From JACRLV01 sp045863555 (GTDB lineage Bacteria; Planctomycetota; Phycisphaerae; UBA1845; Fen-1342): 64,000 bases of DNA. The position numbers were made by a program, and so were the translations under genes. The notes under the pieces were generated by a model that saw only the letters and a program-made list of their open reading frames with translations, was not told the DNA's origin and did not search any database. The stretch is taken from the NCBI GenBank assembly GCA_045863555.1, contig BTUU01000001.1, forward strand, positions 310,001-374,000, read 5' to 3'. Shown piece by piece: positions 27,974-36,107 of this stretch (the stretch's first letter is position 1; each line of letters begins with the position of its first letter).

Positions 27974-28836
27974 ACACTCCAACAAAGCGAGACGCAGCGA
28001 ACGAATATGCGCGGCGCTTGCTGGCGGGCGAAACGACGCCGATCAACGCGTCGCCGCACGACTTCACACCGCCGGAGGACGTCGTTGTAAGAATGCTCTC
28101 GGCGACCGTGGCAAACGACACGCGCGAGGGCGCTTTGGATGCCTGCCGAGACGTGCTTCGAACGGCTATCGGAGTCTGCTCTAGAATCGCTCAGTCAGAA
28201 CCGCCCGGGGAGAAAGACCAGCAGCTGATAGAACGTCTATGCCGAGTTATAGAACTGTCACGGGCATCGGAGTTGCGAGCCGACACGGCCGCCATGATGA
28301 CGTACGTATTACAGGGACCGAACCATTTTGGCAGGCTCGCTTGGGACATTGCCTCCGCGTACGCGAGTTATCCGCAGACGCAGAATGACCTGTATTTGTG
28401 GGGACGTCTCGCCACGATACCCCGTTACTGGAAGTTTGCGCGGCGGCAGATGGAGTCGATACGCGAGAGCGAACCGGGTGGCGAGCGCTCGATCGCGCCC
28501 GACAGGCCAGTAAAGGTAAAGGGAGAGGCGGTTGGCTTTGAATGGCTGCGCGACCTCATTGCGTGGCAATGGATCACGTGCAGAGCCTCTTCCCGACGGC
28601 GAAACTCATCGACTGGCGGGACATTATCAGGCAGCGATTTCCAGCTGAGCAGCAACCAAATTTCGTCGCTTGGCGGGTATGACAGCCTTGGCGGAACTTA
28701 CGGGGCCTACATCGCCTGGGCTTCACAGGCGCACGACATTGGTTTCCAGCGTTATTTTGCAAAGAAATCGATTTTGAATCCCTCAGGCAACCCGGCATGG
28801 CCCAAGTTGGAAAATGAGTACCTCGATGCAGCTTGA
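27970..28836 (+). CDS. Unknown protein, second gene of the cluster
   Basis: A 288-residue product beginning MNTPTKRDAANEYARRLLAG, coupled to the preceding gene by a 4-bp overlap. It is helical and charged in the first ~200 residues (LIERLCRVIELSRASELRAD, AWDIASAYASYPQTQND). Around 28570-28690 the reading becomes Ser/Arg-rich and compositionally odd; another frame from 28542 (MDHVQSLFPTAKLIDW, ending at about 28685) looks more protein-like there, so a frameshift in this stretch is possible. The last ~55 residues in the called frame (GAYIAWASQAHDIGFQRYF) look normal again. It ends 15 bp before the third gene, which has a ribosome site there. No family recognised. Confidence 0.6.
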   Translation: MNTPTKRDAANEYARRLLAGETTPINASPHDFTPPEDVVVRMLSATVANDTREGALDACRDVLRTAIGVCSRIAQSEPPGEKDQQLIERLCRVIELSRASELRADTAAMMTYVLQGPNHFGRLAWDIASAYASYPQTQNDLYLWGRLATIPRYWKFARRQMESIRESEPGGERSIAPDRPVKVKGEAVGFEWLRDLIAWQWITCRASSRRRNSSTGGTLSGSDFQLSSNQISSLGGYDSLGGTYGAYIAWASQAHDIGFQRYFAKKSILNPSGNPAWPKLENEYLDAA

Positions 28837-28851
28837 GCAAGAGGATCTTCG

Positions 28852-29595
28852 ATGACGCCCACTGGGAATCCGGACATTGACGCAGATCTAGTCAGTCTTG
28901 CTAGCTTTTTGGACGACGAGCTTACGCGGTTTGATGAGCTAGCTTCGAACGCCAAAACCCATCAGGAACTCGGCGTAGTCCCCGGCGCACTAGTTCGACT
29001 CGCCATTGGACTCGGGACTCCAGATACGTTCGAAAGAGTATTCCTGACGGTTTCCCCATCTAGTCATACCGAGGTTTCGGCTGCACGGGATCGGTTAACA
29101 ACGCTGATGCCGCGACTTTGCGGAAACCCAGTCGTTGAGGCGATAAGGGGTAAGCAACTCAAGGCGGGGCAGAGCGTTCAGACAGCCGAACTGGCTCGCG
29201 CGGTCCAACTGAGCAAGGTAATGAACAGGATTGTTGGCCTGACGCCGATGCCGTTCATCGTTTGGCGAGATGGAAAGCCCGTACCGATGATCAGGTACCT
29301 CCTCCATGACGAACCCACCAGTACCGGCCGAGTTCTTTTGGACTCGACAGGATTCCTAACCGATTGGGTATTCGTCACAGCCGCGATTGCGAGTGCGACT
29401 GGAGAAGCAATGGAGGAATTGAGATTGTCGCACTTAGAAGGGATTGACTTTTCAAGGGAAGAGTTTCTAGAGAAGATGACTATGCTCTTCAGAGGATTTG
29501 AGAAGTTGATCAGTGAAGCGGCTCATTTCGACCTCTTACCCGACGATGCAAGAAACGCTGTCGCTAAGGCAATGGCGGCGTCCCCAAAGCAGTAG
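28852..29595 (+). CDS. Unknown protein, third gene of the cluster
   Basis: A 247-residue soluble protein with low GC content compared with neighbours. A ribosome-binding stretch (AGAGGATC) precedes the ATG. The product looks mostly helical with a possible beta region near residues 140-170 (TPMPFIVWRDGKPVPMIRYL, GRVLLDSTGF). No known catalytic motif, membrane helix or signal is visible. With the two preceding genes it forms a compact operon flanked by repeat arrays on both sides, the arrangement expected of an acquired cassette. No function is proposed. Confidence 0.65.
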   Translation: MTPTGNPDIDADLVSLASFLDDELTRFDELASNAKTHQELGVVPGALVRLAIGLGTPDTFERVFLTVSPSSHTEVSAARDRLTTLMPRLCGNPVVEAIRGKQLKAGQSVQTAELARAVQLSKVMNRIVGLTPMPFIVWRDGKPVPMIRYLLHDEPTSTGRVLLDSTGFLTDWVFVTAAIASATGEAMEELRLSHLEGIDFSREEFLEKMTMLFRGFEKLISEAAHFDLLPDDARNAVAKAMAASPKQ

Positions 29596-29802
29596 ATTGA
29601 ATGCGTCGGGTAGCATGTCGCCGCGCCGCCAGCGCTGACGTATCTTGATCCGAGCTGAGTTTGTACAATTCGTAGCCGTCCCCGCGGTATGTGTCCCTTC
29701 GAGTTCGCACGCGGCACCGCGAACCACTCGCCGCCGCCGCAAATCACGGGCACGCGAACAGCGTGGCCACGGCACCCAGCGTCGATCGATTGAGAGTGAC
29801 AC

Positions 29803-30426
29803 ATGCCTCTCGATGAGTCCAGATTCATTCGGACGCGACCCTACCTCTTCCACCTGACGAGTCGGCAGAATCTCGGCCGTATCCGGGAGTTGCGCACGCT
29901 TCACAGTGCAGCATCGCTGCTCGAACGCGCGGGGCGGATGGAGCTCAACACGATTCGTCGTGTGGATCATTTCGCAATCGAGGTTGACGGTGAGGCGGTG
30001 TCGCTGCGCGATCAGAAGCCGCTGCACCGCGGGCCGATGCGGCTTGAGGGCGGCTGGACGTACGAGGACTTCGTCGCGCACGTCAACAGCCTCGTTTTCT
30101 TCTGGCCGGGGAGCGAGGAGCAGCCGATCGATTACGGCGCGCGGCACTTTGAGCGCTATCGCCACGAAGGACCCGTGATCATTCGAATCCCGAGCGGTGA
30201 ACTGATTGGGAATGGGGCTGAGAGCCTCTATTCCCGTTGTAATTCGGGTGCGCCCCGGTGTTCGCGACGCAAGCATGCTCCGCGGGGGCCGGACACGTTC
30301 GTTCCGGCGGCGCGGTTCGATGGCAAACCCGGTAACGTGGTCGAAGTCGCTTTTTCGGGACAGGTCGCGATTCCGGATGCCGCGACAGTGAGGGGCGTTG
30401 AAGGCGGGCGGTGGCAAGCGCTTTGA
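29803..30426 (+). CDS. DUF7002-like protein
   Basis: A 207-residue protein whose N-terminus (RPYLFHLTSRQNLGRIRELR, then LHSAASLL) has the HLT...N...I pattern of the DUF7002/DarT-like family, in which an N-terminal His-x-Thr and a following helix recall ADP-ribosyltransferase folds (family match from memory, moderate). WPGSEEQPIDYGARHFERY and the C-terminal VIIRIPSGEL strand fit the same fold. No immunity or antitoxin partner is clear: the next gene at 30559-30816 is on the opposite strand. It stands alone between the unknown cluster and repeat arrays. Confidence 0.6.
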   Translation: MPLDESRFIRTRPYLFHLTSRQNLGRIRELRTLHSAASLLERAGRMELNTIRRVDHFAIEVDGEAVSLRDQKPLHRGPMRLEGGWTYEDFVAHVNSLVFFWPGSEEQPIDYGARHFERYRHEGPVIIRIPSGELIGNGAESLYSRCNSGAPRCSRRKHAPRGPDTFVPAARFDGKPGNVVEVAFSGQVAIPDAATVRGVEGGRWQAL

Positions 30427-30558
30427 GGCACCGACCTTGGTCGCGGGCTCGACGTGCCGGGACCTTGCTTGCGCGGCGGGCTCGGAACGGCGCGGGGCGG
30501 CGCCGGGCGCTTGCTGGGTGGTTTCGTCGCGGGGGCGGCCGCCGGCCGGGCCGCGCGT

Positions 30559-30816
30559 TTAGTCACGGTCGCCGTCGGCGCGATTCGTCGTCGGGATCAG
30601 CCGCTTTCGAGCCATCGACGCGGCCCATTCGACCACTTCGAGGGGGATGTCCGGCTGATACCCCGTAAATGTCATTTGCTCCGTCTGATCGGAGTAGAAG
30701 ACTTCGAGCAGTTCCACCACGCCCGGCCGCGCGCGGACTTCCAGAAACATGCCGTCGCGCTTGAGATCGCTTCCGATGACTGCTTCGTATTCATGGCCGT
30801 CGTGCTGGAACGTCAT
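30559..30816 (-). CDS. Small hypothetical protein
   Basis: An 85-residue protein starting MTFQHDGHEYEAVIGSDL, with CGGAG seven bases before the ATG. It has a beta-rich first half (FLEVRARPGVVELLEVFYSD, MTFTGYQPDIPLEVVEW) and a basic tail. No family name is known to me. It converges with the DUF7002-like gene; the 132-bp gap between them is GC-rich and featureless. Confidence 0.6.
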   Translation of the reverse strand: MTFQHDGHEYEAVIGSDLKRDGMFLEVRARPGVVELLEVFYSDQTEQMTFTGYQPDIPLEVVEWAASMARKRLIPTTNRADGDRD

Positions 30817-30903
30817 GGTTTGCTCCGACCAGGCATGGCGGAATTATGCGCGAAATGGTCCTTGCGGGGCGGGGCGTCGGACTGGGACGTGCGACGCAGC
30901 GGG

Positions 30904-31526
30904 ACCCACGCGCTGGCGCTTGGGGCTCTGACACCTTTACGGGCGCGGGGGCGTGTCGGCCGGTTGGATGGGGGGTGCGGTCCCAGGGGCTGAAGGCCCC
31001 TGGCTACGGTCGTGCGCCCTGCCGGGCGGAGAGATGCAACTGGACTCGCCCTGTCGGGCGGGGCGTCGGACAGGGACGTCCGACGCCACTGGACCCGCGC
31101 TGTCGGGCCGGGTGTCGGACGGGGACGTCCGACGCCACTGAACCCGCGCGCTGGCGCTTGGGGCTCTGACACCTTTACGGGCGCGGAGGCGTGTCGGCCG
31201 GTTGGATGGGGGGTGCGGTCCCAGGGGCTGAAGGCCCCTGGCTACGGTCGTGCGCCCTGCCGGGCGGAGAGATGCAACTGGACCCGCCCTGTCGGGCGGG
31301 GCGTCGGGCAGGGACGTCCGACGCCACTCGACCCGCGCTGTCGGGCCGGGTGTCGGACGGGGACGTCCGACGCCACTGGACCCGCCCTGATGGGCGGGGT
31401 GTCGGACTGGGATGTCCGACGCCACTGGGCCCGCCCTGATGGGCCGGGTGTCGGACGGGAATGTCCGACGCCACTGGGCCCGCGCTGTCGGGCCGGGTGT
31501 CGGACGGGGACGTCCGACGCCACTGG
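30904..31526. repeat. 238-bp tandem duplication built on 49-bp hairpin repeats
   Basis: A 238-bp unit is present twice in tandem (30904-31141 and 31142-31379). Each copy consists of a 140-bp head, which includes CGCTGGCGCTTGGGGCTCTGA and the hairpin CAGGGGCTGAAGGCCCCTG, and two 49-bp units. Three further 49-bp units follow (31380-31526). Each 49-bp unit holds two palindromes, one like CCCGCCCTGATGGGCGGG and one like GTCGGACGGGGACGTCCGAC. The array covers the space before the GNAT gene; no gene is supported inside it. Confidence 0.92.
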
Positions 31527-31571
31527 ACTCCCATCTTTGACGCGTTGCCGTTTTCGCGATTCACTCCTGGC

Positions 31572-32045
31572 ATGAGCGATCCGCCCCGGGTGGTCTTGCG
31601 CGACGTCGTTGACGCCGACCTTCCGATCTTCTTCGAGCAGCAGCGCGACCCGGAAGCCGTGCGGATGGCGGCGTTTGCCGCGCGGGATCATGACGCCTTT
31701 ACGACGCATTGGGCCAGGCTCCGGCGTGAGGGCTCGAACATCATCCGCACGATCGTCTGCGACGGGCGGGCGGCGGGGAACATCGGAAGCTGGACCGCAG
31801 GGGGCCGGCAGCTCGTCGGCTACTGGATCGGGCGCGAGTTCTGGGGCCGGGGCGTGGCGACGGCCGCCCTCGCCGCCTTCGTCGCCGAAGTCAAAGAGCG
31901 GCCGCTGCATGCCTTCGTGGCCACGCACAACGTCGGCTCCATCCGGGTTCTGGAGAAATGCGGGTTCGTCGCGGCCGGCGAACACGATCCCGGCATCGCC
32001 GGCGAAGACGGGGTCCGCGAGGTTCTGTACGTGCTCTTGCGCTGA
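31572..32045 (+). CDS. GNAT family N-acetyltransferase
   Basis: A 157-residue acetyltransferase that would transfer acetyl from acetyl-CoA to an amine. The acetyl-CoA loop is visible in IGREFWGRGVATAALAAFV and the C-terminal strand in NVGSIRVLEKCGFVAAGE. The beginning (VVLRDVVDADLPIFFEQQRD) matches the RimJ/RimL-like subgroup. The open frame extends upstream into the repeat array, so the ATG at 31572 is taken as the start. The substrate is unknown; members modify ribosomal protein N-termini or small molecules. Confidence 0.85.
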   Translation: MSDPPRVVLRDVVDADLPIFFEQQRDPEAVRMAAFAARDHDAFTTHWARLRREGSNIIRTIVCDGRAAGNIGSWTAGGRQLVGYWIGREFWGRGVATAALAAFVAEVKERPLHAFVATHNVGSIRVLEKCGFVAAGEHDPGIAGEDGVREVLYVLLR

Positions 32046-32285
32046 GGGGCGTAGGGGGCGTCCGTTGACGATCGCTGCGTAGTGCGAACCTCTGGTTTGC
32101 ACAGGCAAAGCGGAGCTTCGCAGTACGGTCTCGATCGGGGCGCGGGGCAAATTGTGGCCTGGGCTGTTTTTGCTGACCCGCGCGCTTGCGCTTGGGGCTC
32201 TGATCAAGCGGCTTCCGCCATGACGATCGGGTCTGTGCGGCCGGAAGATTGGTTTCGGCTGTATGGCGGCGTAGAATACCTGCTG

Positions 32286-32762
32286 ATGGCCCGCGTTTAT
32301 CTGGAAACGAGCTTTTTCAGTGCCTGCGTCAGCACGCGGCCAAGCGCCAAAGCCGTCGCCTGGCGCGAAACGAGCACAGAATGGTGGCAAACACAGACCG
32401 CGCGCCATGAGTTGTTTGTCTCGGATGAAGTCGTCGCCGAGTTGTCCAGTCCCGTGTTCGCTCAAGGCCCGGCGGCATTGACGATGCTCCGCGGCTTAGG
32501 GTTGCTGGAACTCACACCGGAAGTGCGCGGGTTTGCGGAGGTCCTGGTCCTCGAGAAAGTGATGCCGCGCCCGTCCGTGGCGGGTGACGCAATCCACGTT
32601 GCGGCGGCGACCGTCCACAGGATGGACTATGTGCTGACGTGGAACGTGCAGCACCTGGCCAATCCCAAAAAGCGGACGCATTTTGCGACGGTGTGCCTGC
32701 GGTTGGGCCTGATTCCGCCGCAAATCGTCACGCCCGACCTGTTGATGGAGATCGACGAATGA
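32286..32762 (+). CDS. PIN-domain (VapC-like) putative toxin
   Basis: A 158-residue PIN-fold protein. The first acidic position is present as Glu in VYLETSFF, followed by the conserved Glu in VSDEVVAEL and the acidic/aromatic cluster AGDAIHVAAATVHRMDYVLTW that coordinates metal in PIN nucleases; NVQHLANPKKRTH follows. The subgroup is common in planctomycete and cyanobacterial genomes. It overlaps the next small gene by 4 bp (ATGA at 32759-32762), suggesting a toxin/antitoxin-like pair with the toxin gene first. Nuclease activity is an inference from family. Confidence 0.82.
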   Translation: MARVYLETSFFSACVSTRPSAKAVAWRETSTEWWQTQTARHELFVSDEVVAELSSPVFAQGPAALTMLRGLGLLELTPEVRGFAEVLVLEKVMPRPSVAGDAIHVAAATVHRMDYVLTWNVQHLANPKKRTHFATVCLRLGLIPPQIVTPDLLMEIDE

Positions 32763-32938
32763 ACGAAGTGAAAGACGTGCCGCGGATGCGGGAAGAGACT
32801 CCGGTAGACGACGTGCGGCGCGTACGCACGAAACAGAGTCAGGAGGCCAACGACGATGTGAACCGGCTGGCCGACCGGGCACGGGAGATCGCCGAGGCGC
32901 TACGCGACAAGCTGGGTCTCAAGCGTACGGTGCGTTGA
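32759..32938 (+). CDS. Small partner of the PIN protein, possible antitoxin
   Basis: A 59-residue charged helical protein (REETPVDDVRRVRTKQSQEA, NRLADRAREIAEALRDKLG) translated from the ATG that overlaps the PIN stop. Size, charge and coupling fit the small partner usually found after PIN proteins of this subgroup. No DNA-binding motif is visible. A role as antitoxin is inferred from context only. Confidence 0.6.
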   Translation: MNEVKDVPRMREETPVDDVRRVRTKQSQEANDDVNRLADRAREIAEALRDKLGLKRTVR

Positions 32939-33136
32939 TTCCCGGCCCCCGACGAGCCTGAGTATCGCCGGGCTTCGCAGAACTGCGCACAGCTCGCCAA
33001 TCCCCGCCCGAATCCGCTATTGGGTGGGTCATCGCCACCCGGCCGCGGTGCATCGCGAATAATTCGTGCTATGCACGCAGCCGAGGACCACTCCAGCCTC
33101 AACCACGAACCGAGGCGGCCAGTTCACGAGCCGTCA

Positions 33137-33166
33137 CATGCTTACGCGGAGTACCGCGAAAGCATG
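33137..33166. repeat. REP-like palindrome, copy 1
   Basis: CATGCTT-a-CGCGG-AGTA-CCGCG-a-AAGCATG: two stem blocks separated by one A-A mismatch around a 4-nt AGTA loop. Confidence 0.85.
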
Positions 33167-33213
33167 CCACCGAACCTCAACCACGAACCGAGGCGGTCAG
33201 TTCTCGAGCCGTC

Positions 33214-33245
33214 GCATGCTTACGCGGAGTACCGCGAAAGCATGC
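33214..33245. repeat. REP-like palindrome, copy 2
   Basis: Same element as at 33137 but with the full GCATGCTT/AAGCATGC outer stem. Confidence 0.87.
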
Positions 33246-33479
33246 CACCCCAACCACCCGACCGAAGATGCGCAGTTCACGAATTGGCGACCCCCGCGGC
33301 GCCCCCGGGAACCGCGATATTATTGGAAGATGCGCAAATCGAGTGTACACACACGCTGCGCACCTTCGGCGGCCTCAGGCCTTCAAAGGGGGGATCCCGG
33401 GGGCTCTTCGGAGCGCCGTGCCAGACGCTTGGCGCGTGGTTTGCTTGGAATCGGCCGCGGGTGCATACTCCGGCGTCGG

Positions 33480-33639
33480 GCACGGAGGCCCGACGCGCGG
33501 ACGCGGGCACAGAGGCGCGACGCGCGGACGCGGGCACAGAGGCGCGACGCGCGGACGCGGGCACAGGCCTACGCCGCTTACGCGGGCACGGAGGCCCACG
33601 CCACTTACGCGGGCACGGAGGCCCGCGCCACTTACGGAA
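33480..33639. repeat. 27-bp tandem repeat array (6 units)
   Basis: Six units of 27 bp (one of 25 bp) with consensus GCACRGAGGC...GCGG run to within 20 bp of the ABC ATPase start codon. The first three are nearly identical; the last three carry CACTTACG in place of GACGCGCGG. They keep a frame open upstream of the ABC gene, but are not thought to be translated. Confidence 0.88.
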
Positions 33640-33657
33640 CGGCGCGAGAGAACTTCC

Positions 33658-34833
33658 ATGGCCCAGGTTGCACTCGACAAAGTCTCCAAGGTCTATCCCG
33701 GCGGCATCCGCGCTGTCGATGCCGTCAGCCTCAACATCGCCGATCGCGAATTCGTCGTGCTCGTCGGGCCGTCCGGCTGCGGCAAGTCGACGACGCTGCG
33801 GATGGTGGCCGGGCTGGAGGACATCAGCGAGGGGACGATTTCCATCGGCCCGCGCGTCGTCAACGACGTCGAGCCGAAGGACCGCAACATCGCGATGGTC
33901 TTTCAGAACTACGCCCTCTACCCGCACATGACCGTCTATCGCAACATGGCGTTCGGGCTCATGCTGCGGCGGCGGCACGGCTTCTGGGATAACCCGCTTT
34001 TCGCCCTGCTCGCCCCCGGCAAGTACGCGGCCGCGAAGACCGAGCGGCAGGCGATCGACACGCGCGTCCGCGACGCCGCGAAGATGCTGGGGATCGAGCC
34101 GCTGCTGAACCGCCGGCCGAAGGAGCTTTCCGGCGGTCAGCGGCAGCGCGTCGCGGTGGGGCGGGCGATCGTCCGCGAGCCGCAGGCGTTCCTGTTTGAC
34201 GAGCCGCTGTCGAACCTCGACGCGAAGCTGCGGGTCGAGATGCGGGCGGAGATCAAGCGGCTGCACCGGCGCGTGCAGACGACGACGATCTACGTCACGC
34301 ACGACCAGGAAGAGGCGATGACGCTCGGCGACCGCGTCGTGGTCATGAAGGACGGCGTGATCCACCAGGTCGCGACGCCGTTCGAGGTGTACGAGCACCC
34401 GGTGAACCGGTTCGTCGCGGGTTTCGTGGGTACGCCGCCGATGAACTTCCTCGAAGGCCGCCTCCAGGCCGAGGGCGGCGAGCTGATTTTCACCGATGGC
34501 GAGTGCCGTCTGGCGATCAGCCCGCGCCAGCGCGAGAAGCTGGCGAATCAGAGCGGCAAGGAAGTCACGCTGGGCATCCGGCCGGAGATGCTGCACCCCG
34601 GCGAGGCGGCCAACGAGACTTCTGGGGCGACGTTCAAGGCGTCGGTCGGCGTCGTCGAGCCGCTGGGCGACCGCGTGGATCTCCACCTATCGACGCCGAA
34701 GCACCCGCACCTCGTCTGCCGCGTCGACGCCCGCTCGGCGGTGAAGGAAGGGTCGGCGGCGACGTTTCGGGTGGACATGGACCGCGTGCACGTCTTTGCC
34801 GGCGGACCCGAGGGGAAAAATCTCACGAACTGA
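33658..34833 (+). CDS. ABC transporter ATP-binding protein (UgpC/MsmK-like)
   Basis: A 391-residue ATPase of the carbohydrate-uptake class. Walker A GPSGCGKST (about 37-45), Q-loop FQNYALYPHMTV, signature LSGGQRQRVAVGRA, Walker B AFLFDEPLSNLDAKLR and H-loop YVTHDQEEAM are complete, and the C-terminal ~120 residues form the regulatory OB/TOBE region typical of MalK/UgpC (GIRPEMLHPG, RVDMDRVHVFA). An additional ~25 residues (RRRHGFWDNPLFALLAPGKY region) lie between Q-loop and signature. No permease or binding-protein gene is nearby, so it probably serves distant sugar transporters, as MsmK-type ATPases do. Start ATG 33658 directly precedes the conserved VALDKVSKVYPGG. Confidence 0.94.
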   Translation: MAQVALDKVSKVYPGGIRAVDAVSLNIADREFVVLVGPSGCGKSTTLRMVAGLEDISEGTISIGPRVVNDVEPKDRNIAMVFQNYALYPHMTVYRNMAFGLMLRRRHGFWDNPLFALLAPGKYAAAKTERQAIDTRVRDAAKMLGIEPLLNRRPKELSGGQRQRVAVGRAIVREPQAFLFDEPLSNLDAKLRVEMRAEIKRLHRRVQTTTIYVTHDQEEAMTLGDRVVVMKDGVIHQVATPFEVYEHPVNRFVAGFVGTPPMNFLEGRLQAEGGELIFTDGECRLAISPRQREKLANQSGKEVTLGIRPEMLHPGEAANETSGATFKASVGVVEPLGDRVDLHLSTPKHPHLVCRVDARSAVKEGSAATFRVDMDRVHVFAGGPEGKNLTN

Positions 34834-35012
34834 GCCGAGTCCGCGGCAGGCATTAGGGTTCCAAGGGCCGCCGTGAGTTGTTATCATCGGGTCTGACACT
34901 GGCCGGCTGTAGTTCACCTCTTCGCGCCGGCCGCCGTCGAGCCGTCGACGCACGTCGCCCCGCAGCGTTTGCGGGACGCCCTGCGACGGCGGCTCGACCA
35001 TGGGTGTTCGAG

Positions 35013-35723
35013 ATGAGCGAAGCACGCCTCTGCCGGTGCGAACAGCACATCGGTTATGAATTTCACGATCAGGAACTCCTGCGCGCCGCCCTGACGCACT
35101 CGTCCTCGGCCGACGTCCGCAAGGAGAGCAACGAGCGGCTCGAGTTCCTCGGCGACGCGGTCCTCGGCCTCGTTATCTGCCGGGACATCTACGACCGGCT
35201 GCCGGACGCGATGGAGGGCGAGCTGACGAAGATCAAATCGGCGGTCGTCTCGCGCCGCACCTGCGCCGAGATCGCCGATGAGCTTCACCTGACGGAGTCG
35301 CTGCTTCTCGGACAGGGGATGGAGCCCGGCGAGCAGCTCCCCAAATCGCTCGCGGCCGGCACGCTGGAAGCGATCGTTGCGGCGATTTATCTCGACGGCG
35401 GGCTGCCCGCGGCGGAGGAGTTCATCCTCCGCACGTTCGGCGACGCGATCTCCGCCGCGGCGGATTCCGAGCACCAGTTCAATTTCAAATCGCAGCTCCA
35501 GCAGCACGCCCAGCGCCACCTGAACGCGACGCCCGAGTACGAGCTGCTCGACGAGAAGGGGCCCGATCACGCCAAGTGCTTCGAGATCGCCGTCTCCATC
35601 GGATCGCGCACGTTTCCCAGCGCCTGGGGCCCGAGCAAGAAGGAGGCCGAGCAGAAGGCCGCCCGGCTGGCGCTCGAGACGCTCGGTCTGGTCGAGGCCG
35701 AGTGCGATGACGACACCCGCTGA
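35013..35723 (+). CDS. rnc: Ribonuclease III
   Basis: A 236-residue endonuclease for double-stranded RNA. The RNase III signature NERLEFLGDAVLGLVI (about residues 40-55) and the second acidic helix GTLEAIVAAIYLDGG are present, followed by a C-terminal dsRNA-binding domain (FNFKSQLQQHAQ, GPSKKEAEQKAARLAL). It acts in rRNA processing and mRNA turnover. The ATG 35013 is chosen by homology; the open frame extends 135 bp upstream. The small TGA-containing gene follows after 78 bp. Confidence 0.95.
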   Translation: MSEARLCRCEQHIGYEFHDQELLRAALTHSSSADVRKESNERLEFLGDAVLGLVICRDIYDRLPDAMEGELTKIKSAVVSRRTCAEIADELHLTESLLLGQGMEPGEQLPKSLAAGTLEAIVAAIYLDGGLPAAEEFILRTFGDAISAAADSEHQFNFKSQLQQHAQRHLNATPEYELLDEKGPDHAKCFEIAVSIGSRTFPSAWGPSKKEAEQKAARLALETLGLVEAECDDDTR

Positions 35724-35801
35724 TCCCCACCGATGGCGACGCGTCCTGCCCGGCGCGGCCGTGTACACTCCTCGGGAAGGAAAACGCCCCGGAGGTCGCC
35801 C

Positions 35802-36068
35802 GTGTCCGGAAAACTCGCCCTGGCGCTGACCGCGCTGCCGCCGCTCGGCTTCTGGCTTTCACAGGTTTTCTGCTGAGGCCACCCGCTCCAGCCGCTCGGT
35901 CCGAGCCTCATCTTCGTCGGCCTGCCCGCCGCCCTGATCCTCAGCCGCCGCGCCATGAACGAAGGCCAGGACCGCGGCCTGGCGATGACCGCGCATGGAG
36001 TCGCGCTCGCGGAACTCGCGGCGCTCCTCGGTGTTGTGGCGTATTCGCTGGTGTGGGGGCAGGGGTAA
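35802..36068 (+). CDS. Small two-helix membrane protein with in-frame TGA (candidate selenoprotein or nonsense allele)
   Basis: GTG 35802 has GGAGG at 35791-35795, an ideal ribosome site. The frame runs to TAA at 36066-36068 and would give 88 residues, interrupted once by TGA at codon 25 (35874-35876), inside FWLSQVFC-TGA-GHPLQPLG. Codon use, with a high proportion of G or C at the third position, is the same before and after the TGA. The product has two or three hydrophobic helices (about residues 3-23, 33-49 and 68-85) around a short basic loop, SRRAMNEGQDRG. A hairpin with loop GUC follows the TGA. Either UGA is decoded (Sec), or TGG/TGC has mutated and the gene is dead; both readings fit. 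No family known. Confidence 0.55.
35894..35906 (+). promoter_or_regulatory. Candidate bacterial SECIS hairpin (small membrane protein)
   Basis: GCTCG-GTC-CGAGC forms a 5-bp stem. The apical loop begins with G and lies 22 nt after the TGA at 35874-35876, within the 16-37-nt window reported for bacterial SECIS elements, whose loops have a G among the first two bases. In GC-rich DNA such short hairpins are not rare, so this is suggestive only. Confidence 0.35.
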
Positions 36069-36107
36069 GCGCGGAGGCGCGGCGGGCCGTCCACTGCGGC
36101 GCGCGTG

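Larger units (their letters stand above)
33097..33252. repeat. 78-bp tandem duplication carrying a palindromic element
   Basis: Two 78-bp copies (33097-33174, 33175-33252) differ at only a few positions. Each contains the palindrome described for 33137-33166 and 33214-33245. The surrounding gap from 32939 to 33657 holds only repeats and no convincing gene. Confidence 0.88.

Noticed and set aside
27185..29595. Known defence system (restriction, Abi, CBASS, retron)
   Set aside because: No methylase, nuclease, cyclase, NTPase or reverse-transcriptase motif is visible in any of the three products.
30904..31526. CRISPR array
   Set aside because: The 49-bp units are contiguous with no unique spacers, and no cas gene is nearby.
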